Shown here in pieces: positions 1-5,655 of a DNA stretch of 5,655 bases. Position 1 is the stretch's first letter; every line of letters begins with the position of its first letter. The DNA comes from CAZESH01 sp964514665. Lineage in GTDB: Bacteria > Bacillota > Bacilli > Paenibacillales > KCTC-25726. The stretch is taken from NCBI GenBank assembly GCA_964514665.1, contig CAZESH010000284.1, positions 1-5,655 of the forward strand. The letters run 5' to 3'. The position numbers were made by a program, and so were the translations under genes. The notes beneath the pieces were generated by a model. It worked only from the letters and a program-made list of their open reading frames with translations. It made no database searches and was not told where the DNA came from.

Positions 1-290
1 TATATATTATGGTGCATCATGTTTTACGCAACACCCTGGGCCCTACTATGGTGGTTTTAAGCCTGTTGGCCAGTGAAGCGGTGTTGGTTGCGGCTGCCCT
101 GGGATTTCTTGGGCTTGGGGTTCAACCTCCTGATCCGGAACTGGGTACCATGTTAAGCAGAAGCCGGTCTTATTTTACGTCTGCACCGCATCTCATGTTT
201 TTTCCCGGCTTGGCCATTGCCATTCTAATTTTGGGCTTCAATTTACTTGGGGACGGTTTGAGGGACTTTATGGATTCGAAAAAACAATAA
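1..290 (+). CDS. ABC transporter permease, DppC/OppC family, C-terminal part (5' end outside window)
   Basis: This is the C-terminal part of an inner-membrane permease of a dipeptide/oligopeptide/nickel-type ABC importer. The reading frame is open from the first bases (TAT ATT before the ATG at 9), and the protein begins in the middle of a conserved domain, so the ATG at 9 is an internal Met and not the start. The visible part carries the cytoplasmic EAA loop with the subfamily signature GFLGLGVQPPDPELGTML (about residues 32-49 from that Met), which contacts the ATPase subunits. A last hydrophobic helix follows (about residues 63-84), then the typical ending NLLGDGLRDFMD. Two membrane segments are visible. 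It stops at TAA 288-290, and the next gene starts 35 bases later without a terminator, so it is probably co-transcribed with the catabolic genes. The family covers peptide, nickel, glycoside and opine importers, so the substrate cannot be read from this fragment. Confidence 0.93.
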   Translation, partial: YIMVHHVLRNTLGPTMVVLSLLASEAVLVAAALGFLGLGVQPPDPELGTMLSRSRSYFTSAPHLMFFPGLAIAILILGFNLLGDGLRDFMDSKKQ

Positions 291-325
291 AATTGTCAAC
301 ATAGATAAAAGGAGCGGAAAACCGG

Positions 326-1348
326 ATGGATTTACAATTGAACGATAAATACAAACGCTTGGGCGACGTGATCGACGCCTTAATATCCAGTGATTTTACA
401 GCAAGAGGAATTTCCCATGAACTTTACGAAGCCGAGCGCAAAAGAATAGGAAAGCCGTTGACGATGGCTGCAGCCGAGCTGTTAAAACAAAATGTGAAAA
501 AGGGCGACCGGGTTCTGATTTTTACTGGATGGCCTTCTCGTTCATGGCTTCTTAAAGGCTTGACTGAGACTGATGGTCCGGTTGGCGCCGCCGTATTGGC
601 CAGAGCGATCGAACAAGGACTTGGCGCAATACCGATTCTTGTCATGGAAAAATCCTTAATTCCTTTTGGAGAAACAGCCCTTCGCGCTGCCGGGCTAATC
701 GTCAGCGATTTGGAAACAGCGCTCAAATCCAAACCGGGGCCGCCTTCTGCCTCCGTAGGAACCGTTGTTGATTTTCCGACCGATTGGCAAGAAGGTAAAC
801 TGGCAGCACATGGATTCATGGAGAAAATACGCCCTTCTGCTCTGATTTCCGTAGAACTGCCCGGTGCCAACAATGAGAACAAATACCATAATGTAACTGC
901 CAGAGAAGTTCCGTCAGAATTGGTAATCAAGGCGGACCTCCTCTTCGTTGAAGCGAGAAAACGCGGTATTGCAACGATTGGAATCGGTGACGGTGGCAAT
1001 GAGCTTGGCATGGCAAACGTTAAAGAAGCCATTATTCAGCATCTTGCCCATGGTCAGCAAGTTGTGCCGGCAACGGAGGTCGATGTGCTGGTTGCTTCGA
1101 GCATCTCGAACTGGGGTGCTTGCGGATTGGCGGCGGCTCTTTTATCGCTTGCAGGAAAACCGGAAGTGCTTCATGATATCGATGTCGTGAGGATTACCAA
1201 TAGGCTGGCCGATGCAGGAGCCATTGACGGATTAACCGCTTATGTCGACCCCAAAAATGATGGGACCGTTCATGATATTAACAAAGGCTTAATGAATTTT
1301 CTTGCCTTGGCGCTAACAATGCATTTAAATGGATGGAATAAAGGCTAA
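326..1348 (+). CDS. DUF4392 / D-glutamate cyclase-like protein
   Basis: This 340-residue soluble protein matches the DUF4392 family (D-glutamate cyclase-like C-terminal domain). The mammalian DGLUCY member converts D-glutamate to 5-oxo-D-proline. Family marks seen are the TETDGPVGA segment (residues 80-88), which follows an FTGWP strand (66-70). The glycine-rich IGIGDGGNELGM motif (218-229), the most recognisable signature, is followed by VASSISNWGA (256-265) and DAGAIDGLT near residues 296-304. DGLUCY also has an N-terminal DUF1445 domain, which is absent here. The length fits a complete stand-alone bacterial member. The start is supported by AAAAGGAG ending at 314, 11 bases before the ATG, which is slightly long. 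It ends 20 bases before the dgaE-like gene, so both are in one operon. The DUF4392 assignment is firm, but the substrate is unproven. D-Glu, or another D-configured amino acid such as an amino-sugar acid, would fit the neighbours. Confidence 0.85.
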   Translation: MDLQLNDKYKRLGDVIDALISSDFTARGISHELYEAERKRIGKPLTMAAAELLKQNVKKGDRVLIFTGWPSRSWLLKGLTETDGPVGAAVLARAIEQGLGAIPILVMEKSLIPFGETALRAAGLIVSDLETALKSKPGPPSASVGTVVDFPTDWQEGKLAAHGFMEKIRPSALISVELPGANNENKYHNVTAREVPSELVIKADLLFVEARKRGIATIGIGDGGNELGMANVKEAIIQHLAHGQQVVPATEVDVLVASSISNWGACGLAAALLSLAGKPEVLHDIDVVRITNRLADAGAIDGLTAYVDPKNDGTVHDINKGLMNFLALALTMHLNGWNKG

Positions 1349-1354
1349 CAGGGT

Positions 1355-1360
1355 AAGGAG
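1355..1360 (+). promoter_or_regulatory. Ribosome-binding site of the dgaE-like gene
   Basis: AAGGAG lies 8 bases before the ATG at 1369 and only 2 before the in-frame ATG at 1363. The spacing selects 1369 as the start, so the protein begins MNPYESL. Confidence 0.7.
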
Positions 1361-1368
1361 AGATGGAT

Positions 1369-2472
1369 ATGAACCCATATGAATCATTAAATTTGTCTAA
1401 GGTTATCAATGCAGCCGGGAAAATGACTTATTTAGGAAGCTCGGCCGTTTCTGAGCAAGTGGCGCTTATGATGGCAGAAGCCGCCAAAAGTTTTGTGGAC
1501 ATTGCTGCATTAAAGTCAAGAATTGGCGATAAAGTTGCAGAAATGACCAATACGGAAGCAGCATTCATCACTTCATGCGCAGCGTCAGGTATTGCCGTAT
1601 CCGTTGCAGCATGCATCGCAGGCACAAATATGGATTGGGTGGAGTCGCTTCCTGAAATCAAAGGAATCAAAAGAGAAGTGATTATTCAGAAAGGTCATGT
1701 CATTCACTTTGGCGCCAATATGACACAAATGATTCGAATGTCAGGGGCTTCGGTAAAAGAAATCGGTACGGTAAATGGCGTCAAGGATTATCATCTGTCA
1801 AACGCCATATCGGATCATACGGCAGCTGTACTTTATGTAATTTCCCATCATGCCGTATCGAATGAAATGTTGACTTTAAAGCAGGCCGTGGAAGAGGTTC
1901 ACCGTCATGGTGTACCAGTCATTGTGGACGCCGCAGCCGAAGTGGATTTGAAAAAATATGCCGAAATGGGTGCCGATCTTGTAGTTTACAGCGGTCATAA
2001 AGCTATTGGAGGGCCCACCTCGGGGGTGATTATCGGAAATAAAGAGTTGATAGAAGCTTGTCGATTGCAGGATAAAGGAATAGCCCGGGCAATGAAAATC
2101 GGCAAGGAAAACTTGATTGGCTTCTATTATGCTCTTCAGGAATATATGAAATTAGATGAACAGGTGCTGGAGAAATCTTATTTAGACGTCGTCGAAAAAC
2201 TGCAGACGGAATGCTCCGGTATCGCACATATGCAGACGAAAATCACATGGGATGCAACACGTCCGATTCCGCGGCTCCAGGTCATTGTTGCCCAAGACAG
2301 TCCCGTAACCGCCAAGAAAGTAATCGCTAAAATGGAAAACCACAATCCTTCCATTCGCACGCGAAATCATTTGGCTGATGAAGGGATTATCCAGTTCGAT
2401 CCCAGAGAATTGAGACCGGAAGAAACATCTGTTATTGCACAAGTACTGCGAGGGATACTAAGTTCGAGATAG
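1369..2472 (+). CDS. dgaE: DgaE-type PLP-dependent D-glucosaminate-6-phosphate ammonia-lyase
   Basis: This is a fold-type I PLP enzyme of the SelA-related DgaE family. The known reaction of DgaE is D-glucosaminate-6-phosphate to 2-keto-3-deoxygluconate-6-phosphate (KDGP) plus ammonia, in the cytosol. Numbered from the upstream ATG at 1363, the N-terminal KVINAAGKMTYLGSS is at about 13-27. It is followed by FITSCAASGIA (68-78), SHHAVSNEM (161-169), VDAAAE with the PLP-pyridine Asp at 189, and SGHKAIGGPTSG with the Schiff-base Lys at 213. A C-terminal domain follows, and the length of about 367 equals that usual for the family. I chose the ATG at 1369 because AAGGAG at 1355-1360 lies 8 bases before it but only 2 before the ATG at 1363. 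The gene immediately after is the matching aldolase dgaF, which strongly supports the call. The exact substrate is inferred, since relatives may use other 2-amino sugar acids. No defect is seen. Confidence 0.88.
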   Translation: MNPYESLNLSKVINAAGKMTYLGSSAVSEQVALMMAEAAKSFVDIAALKSRIGDKVAEMTNTEAAFITSCAASGIAVSVAACIAGTNMDWVESLPEIKGIKREVIIQKGHVIHFGANMTQMIRMSGASVKEIGTVNGVKDYHLSNAISDHTAAVLYVISHHAVSNEMLTLKQAVEEVHRHGVPVIVDAAAEVDLKKYAEMGADLVVYSGHKAIGGPTSGVIIGNKELIEACRLQDKGIARAMKIGKENLIGFYYALQEYMKLDEQVLEKSYLDVVEKLQTECSGIAHMQTKITWDATRPIPRLQVIVAQDSPVTAKKVIAKMENHNPSIRTRNHLADEGIIQFDPRELRPEETSVIAQVLRGILSSR

Positions 2473-2487
2473 AGAGGGCGATCATCA

Positions 2488-3228
2488 ATGGAATGGTTTA
2501 AAGATGCGATTGGCGGCAAAGTACTTTTGAATATTCAGGCCGGATCGGTTGCAGCTTCGCTTTTGGCCAAACAGTTAATGGGAAATGCTGTTTTAGTGGG
2601 AGTCATGGCTAAAGATTTTTCCGATCTGAATCAAGGCATTCAATACATTCAATCTTTGCAGGAGCAAGGCGTTCAGGTTTCCGCTGGGCTGGGTGACGGA
2701 AGTGCAGACCAATGGGAGCGTGCGTTGAAACTGGCGGCCGAGACAAATCCGCTTCACCTTAATCAGGTATTCCCAGCCGCTGCTATTTCCCAGCATGCAC
2801 TTAAAGAAAAAGGCTTGCGAACCTTGGTCAACGGATTGATCCGGCCGACGGGACAACCGGGAATGGTCAATATCGCAACCGGACCAATGAGTCAAAACAC
2901 TCCTTCGGCAGATATTCCTGTGGAAACTGCTGCGGCTATGTTGAAAGAAACCGGTGTTTTGTCGATAAAATTTTTCCCGATTCAAGGTACCGAAAAACTT
3001 GATGAAGTTCGTTTGGTAGCAAGGATTGCTGCCAAAGAAGGGCTCATTCTTGAACCCACAGGCGGTATAACCCCCGATAATGTGGGAGACATTGTCAAGG
3101 TCTGCCTTGAAGAAGGCGTTCGTTGGATCATGCCGCATTTGTACGGTTCTTTAAAGGACAAATCGACGAATGATTTAAACTTGGATAAGTTGGAAAAAGC
3201 TTATTTACAAATAAGTTCTTTATTTTAA
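2488..3228 (+). CDS. dgaF: DgaF-type 2-dehydro-3-deoxy-phosphogluconate (KDGP) aldolase
   Basis: This is a 246-residue TIM-barrel aldolase of the DgaF/DUF1341 (KDGP aldolase) family, which cleaves KDGP to pyruvate and glyceraldehyde-3-phosphate. Visible family features are the N-terminal KVLLNIQAGS (11-20), SAGLGDGSADQWERAL (65-80), NQVFPAAAI (92-100) and LVNGLIRPTGQPGMVNI (113-129). SIKFFPIQG (159-167) contains Lys161, the likely Schiff-base lysine by analogy with the KFFP motif of KDPG aldolases. LEPTGGITPDN (188-198) is the phosphate-binding glycine segment. The length is normal for the family. AGAGGG at 2473-2478 lies 9 bases before the ATG and directly after the dgaE stop at 2470-2472. 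It consumes the DgaE product, so the two genes form a functional pair. The stop TAA overlaps the ribosome-binding site of the following kinase, which suggests translational coupling. The family call is confident; the catalytic Lys is assigned by analogy. Confidence 0.87.
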   Translation: MEWFKDAIGGKVLLNIQAGSVAASLLAKQLMGNAVLVGVMAKDFSDLNQGIQYIQSLQEQGVQVSAGLGDGSADQWERALKLAAETNPLHLNQVFPAAAISQHALKEKGLRTLVNGLIRPTGQPGMVNIATGPMSQNTPSADIPVETAAAMLKETGVLSIKFFPIQGTEKLDEVRLVARIAAKEGLILEPTGGITPDNVGDIVKVCLEEGVRWIMPHLYGSLKDKSTNDLNLDKLEKAYLQISSLF

Positions 3229-3232
3229 AGGA
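3227..3232 (+). promoter_or_regulatory. Ribosome-binding site of the FGGY kinase, overlapping the dgaF stop
   Basis: AAAGGA begins inside the TAA stop of the aldolase (3226-3228) and lies 5 bases before the ATG at 3238. It overlaps the ATG at 3232, which makes that codon an unlikely start. The arrangement suggests that ribosomes ending dgaF re-initiate on the kinase. Confidence 0.65.
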
Positions 3233-3237
3233 TGAAA

Positions 3238-4647
3238 ATGGAGAACGCGAAACTTTTTTTGGCGGTAGATATCGGGTCTACCTTCATCAAATCATCGATA
3301 ATCGGTGAGGACGGATATCCCCTGAAGTCGTCACGTGCCAAGCTGCCCTTATCTTATACGGACGGAAGCGCGGAATTATATCCAGCAGATTTATGGCATG
3401 CTTTTGTTGATTCGGTTTCGCCGTTAAATTGCCGTTCGTTGGAAATCACAGGTATCGGCGTTGCCTCGCAAATGGCCGGGCTGATCTTATTAAATGAAAA
3501 TAAAGAACCGGTAAGAAATGCCATACCGGGTATTGACGAAAGAGGCAAACCGTTTGTCGGGCACCTGAAGGAGTCGCTGGGGGAAGCATCAATTTACGAT
3601 ACAACAGGCTGTCCGCTAAGCGGCATTTATCCAGCACCGAAACTTCTGTGGATCCAGCGGCATGAACCGCAAAAGCTGCAGCAATCCGCTTATGTATTGG
3701 GGTTTAAAGAATATGTGTTATGGAAATTAATCGGCAAGATGGTGACGGATCCAGCTACAGCTTCATCCACACAATTGTATGATCAGCTAAATGCAGATTG
3801 GTGGGAAGACATGCTGGATACGGTCGGAATCAAACACAGCATGCTCCCGGAAATCAGACGACCCGATGAAACGGCAGGGACATTGCTTGAGGAGGCGGCA
3901 GAACAGCTCGGGCTGTCTGGGGGGATTCCGGTTATCGTAGGTACCGGTGATGGGCCGGCAGCCAATTTGTCAACCGGGGCCGTTACCCCGGAAGAAATGT
4001 GCATCTCTTTTGGCACAACTGCCGTCACCCGGTTTTTTACTACAAATCCTCTTCGTATTGAGAATGATCGCCGTTTTTATCGCCAACATTTTGGAGGCAC
4101 TTTATATCTTCAGGGATTTCGCTTGGACAGAGCTGGATATTATATCGATCAATACATCCGGGATCTGGACTTCGGCAAGGATAGGCAAGGGGATCAGCAA
4201 CGGCGGGATTTGTTTTTTATTCCCGGCTCCGGCAGTGAAAGTGCATTTTTCGGAGAAACCATCGGAGCAAGTTCTGAAGACCGTTTTCATGCCGTGCTTG
4301 AGCACGTGACCTTCGAATTGTTTGATGCAATGGTTCCCTTGATGGGTCTTCATCATTTTAAGTATATTCACCCCATCGGTGGAGGGAGTATGAACCGGAT
4401 ATGGATGCAAGAACTGGCTGATTTGTTCGAACTGCCTGTTGTTTTGACAAATGGAGGGGACTCAACAGTGGGAGTATCCATTCTTGCGGCAAAGGCAACG
4501 GGTATTTATTCCTCAACGAGCGAGGCAAAAAATCACATGGTGCATACTGAAACCGTTTTGTCGCCGACGAAAGGCAGCACGAAAGCAATTAGAAGCCGAT
4601 ATGAAAAATATGTGTGTTTTAGGAACGAATTATTAAGAAAGGAGTGA
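3238..4647 (+). CDS. FGGY-family carbohydrate kinase (gluconokinase/xylulokinase-like)
   Basis: This cytosolic ATP-dependent sugar kinase has the two actin-like domains of the FGGY family. Numbering is from the ATG at 3232. The N-terminal phosphate loop AVDIGSTFIK is at 11-20. IGVASQMAG (75-83) and GIDERGK (100-106) contact the sugar in relatives. TDPATASSTQLYD (172-184) is typical of the group. IVGTGDGPAAN (235-245) holds the probable catalytic-base Asp240. FGTT (260-263) and PIGGGSMNRIW (381-391) form the nucleotide site. The preferred start is the ATG at 3238 (MENAKLF), because AAAGGA at 3227-3232 is 5 bases before it but overlaps the ATG at 3232. At about 470 residues it is shorter than the usual 490-520, and the segment around 311-341 looks compressed: the common ERAPYWDP-like block is missing. 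Its place right after dgaEF suggests that it phosphorylates the amino-sugar acid, or the keto-deoxy acid, that feeds DgaE/DgaF. The substrate is not readable from sequence. Confidence 0.88.
   Translation: MENAKLFLAVDIGSTFIKSSIIGEDGYPLKSSRAKLPLSYTDGSAELYPADLWHAFVDSVSPLNCRSLEITGIGVASQMAGLILLNENKEPVRNAIPGIDERGKPFVGHLKESLGEASIYDTTGCPLSGIYPAPKLLWIQRHEPQKLQQSAYVLGFKEYVLWKLIGKMVTDPATASSTQLYDQLNADWWEDMLDTVGIKHSMLPEIRRPDETAGTLLEEAAEQLGLSGGIPVIVGTGDGPAANLSTGAVTPEEMCISFGTTAVTRFFTTNPLRIENDRRFYRQHFGGTLYLQGFRLDRAGYYIDQYIRDLDFGKDRQGDQQRRDLFFIPGSGSESAFFGETIGASSEDRFHAVLEHVTFELFDAMVPLMGLHHFKYIHPIGGGSMNRIWMQELADLFELPVVLTNGGDSTVGVSILAAKATGIYSSTSEAKNHMVHTETVLSPTKGSTKAIRSRYEKYVCFRNELLRKE
4638..4644 (+). promoter_or_regulatory. 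Ribosome-binding site of the GH3 gene inside the kinase 3' end
   Basis: AAAGGAG sits within the last codons of the kinase. It is 3 bases before the GTG at 4648, 6 before the ATG at 4651 and 9 before the ATG at 4654, so one of the two ATG codons is the likely start. An intact strong site ahead of a broken gene suggests that the damage is recent, or that it is not biological. Confidence 0.65.
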
Positions 4648-4650
4648 GTG

Positions 4651-5292
4651 ATGATGATCGAATCGATGTCCCTTGAACAAAAAATCGGACAACTTCTCAT
4701 GGTTGGTTTCCAAGGAACGGATCTAAATGAACAAATTGTATCGATGATTCGCGATTACCATGTCGGATCCGTCATCACCTTTCCGCGAAATATACGAACC
4801 CGAAAGCAAGTTAAGCGGTTTTTGGCCGATTTGCGACGGGAGGCGGAAATCGCCGGGCATTCTGTTCCCCTGATGATAGCCACGGATCAGGAGAACGGAA
4901 GAAACACGGCCAAGGCATTGGCTGCCGAGATGCGTGATATCGGATACAATATGGTTCTTTCCCCGTCACTGGATATCAACAGTAATCCGCTTAATCCGAT
5001 CATCGGCGTACGCTCATTCGGGGGAACCCCCGAGATTGTTGCCAAGATGGGAGGTGCGTTTATTCACGGATCACATGAAGGGGGAATCGGCTCTGCCGCC
5101 AAACACTTTCCTGGACACGGAGATACAGACACCGATTCACACCGTGCTCTTCCCGTGGTTAATCACCCATTGGACAAGCTGCTGCAATTTGAACTCGTTC
5201 CTTTTATGGAGGCCATTAAGCAGGATGTTGATATGATGATGATTTCTCATATCTATTTCTCGGCCATAGAACAAGCAGTCCCATACGCATGA
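4651..5292 (+). pseudogene. Family 3 glycoside hydrolase (NagZ-like), N-terminal fragment with internal deletion and premature stop
   Basis: This is the N-terminal (TIM-barrel) part of a GH3 beta-N-acetylhexosaminidase-like protein. Residues, counted from the GTG at 4648, show SLEQKIGQLLMVGF (8-21) and RNIRTRKQV (47-55). They continue with MIATDQENG (76-84), NSNPLNPIIGVRSFG (111-125) and KHFPGHGDTDTDSH (152-165), where Asp163/His165 match the acid/base dyad of NagZ enzymes. ISHIYFSAIE is at 199-208. After DQENG the family normally has some 30 residues with an FPG.MALGA-type segment before the TA.ALAAEM helix; here the two are joined directly at about 4899. The frame then stops at TGA 5290-5292, before the region of the TD..MKAI nucleophile. 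AAAGGAG at 4638-4644 lies 6 bases before the ATG at 4651, which is preferred over the GTG at 4648; the ATG at 4654 is also possible. No signal peptide is seen. The product is very probably inactive. Confidence 0.8.
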
Positions 5293-5655
5293 AGTGCAAA
5301 AAGCGGTATTCGAACGTCTCAGAAAAGCAGTCGTTGAGGGAGAGGTTACGCAAGTCCGGCTGAACGAATCCGTGGAACGGGTTCTCAAGATGAAATCCCG
5401 ATTGGAAGAACGGGGGAAATCGGCTGTTTCTGCCAAAACGGACCCTAACGAGGGAACCATTGGAGCCAAGGGATTATGCGATGAGCTGCGGCGGTTCCAT
5501 CCGGTCAGTCCTGACGCGGCAACGTATCTTGCCGCCTACGAACCTGGTGCGCTTTCTGCACAAGTGGTTTCGGAGATCCTGTTTGGAATGCGCAAGGCAG
5601 AAGGCAGACTCCCGGTATCCATTGCCGGACAATTTGATATTGGCGAGAACTGGGA
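5270..5655 (+). pseudogene. Family 3 glycoside hydrolase, downstream fragment in shifted frame (continues past window)
   Basis: The frame that reads CAT at 5288 is open from 5270 (after TAG 5267-5269) to the window end. It encodes the later part of the same GH3 protein: SHTHEVQKAVFERL, then EGEVTQVRLNESVERVLKMKSRLEERG, which is the linker helix region closing the catalytic domain. Further on is ATYLAAYEPGALSAQVVSEILFG, followed by GRLPVSI, which is typical of the end of the GH3 C-terminal domain. It is offset by one frame from the upstream fragment, and both frames are open only across 5270-5289, so the lesion lies there. The fragment is itself too short. About 40 residues separate SRLEERG from TYLAAYE, where relatives carry a domain of well over 100. 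The likely breaks are near 5455-5475 (after the SAVSAKTDPNEG stretch) and near 5504-5512 (HPV joined to SPDAATYLAAYE, lacking an R.PYD-type segment). It has no start codon with a ribosome-binding site of its own, so it is best read as debris of the upstream gene. Confidence 0.75.

Noticed and set aside
291..325. Terminator or promoter between the permease and the DUF4392 gene
   Set aside because: The 35-base gap holds only AT-rich sequence and the ribosome-binding site. There is no hairpin with a T run and no convincing -35/-10 pair.
424..1032. Long minus-strand open frame opposite the DUF4392 gene
   Set aside because: It lies wholly opposite a well-conserved gene, has a low-complexity Ser/Pro/Ala-rich translation and no recognisable motif, so it is a shadow of the coding strand.
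1363..2472. SelA (selenocysteine synthase) as the identity of the PLP enzyme
   Set aside because: The fold is related, but the length of about 367 is short for bacterial SelA, the motifs match the DgaE group, and the next gene is the DgaF aldolase.
2593..3138. Minus-strand open frame of 181 codons opposite dgaF
   Set aside because: It is entirely within the aldolase gene, has no family resemblance and no convincing ribosome-binding site, and is explained by codon composition of the sense gene.
5262..5292. Programmed ribosomal frameshift joining the two GH3 frames
   Set aside because: I see no clear slippery heptamer or following stem. A shift would still leave out the nucleophile segment, so a deletion explains the data better.

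Overview
The window is a tightly packed segment of one operon, with every gene on the + strand. The base composition is moderate. AAGGAG-type Shine-Dalgarno sites precede most genes, and the protein families fit a low-to-mid GC Bacillota, most likely Bacillales and perhaps Paenibacillaceae. The taxon is an inference from style and not from a marker gene.

Layout. (1) 1-290: the C-terminal end of a DppC/OppC-type ABC transporter permease, whose start lies before the window. (2) 326-1348: a stand-alone DUF4392 protein of the D-glutamate cyclase-like family. (3) 1369-2472: a DgaE-type PLP enzyme, D-glucosaminate-6-phosphate ammonia-lyase-like. (4) 2488-3228: a DgaF-type KDGP aldolase. (5) 3238-4647: an FGGY-family sugar kinase. 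(6) 4651 to the end of the window: a family 3 glycoside hydrolase (NagZ-like) that is visibly broken. No gap between genes exceeds about 35 bases. I see no promoter, terminator, RNA gene, repeat array or mobile element, so transcription probably starts upstream in the transporter genes.

How the genes may work together (inference). DgaE and DgaF together turn a 6-phosphorylated 2-amino-sugar acid (D-glucosaminate-6-P) into ammonia, pyruvate and glyceraldehyde-3-P. In the described Salmonella dga system the substrate is imported and phosphorylated by a PTS. Here a peptide-type ABC permease lies upstream and an FGGY kinase follows directly, so the pathway may run as ABC import, then kinase, DgaE and DgaF. 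The DUF4392 protein and the GH3 remnant suggest a substrate linked to D-amino acids or to cell-wall amino sugars.

Most striking signal. The GH3 gene keeps strong family motifs on both sides of several clean internal gaps. One gap carries a frameshift and removes the segment where the catalytic nucleophile should lie. The acid/base Asp-His motif is still present. It is either a decaying pseudogene or a damaged assembly.
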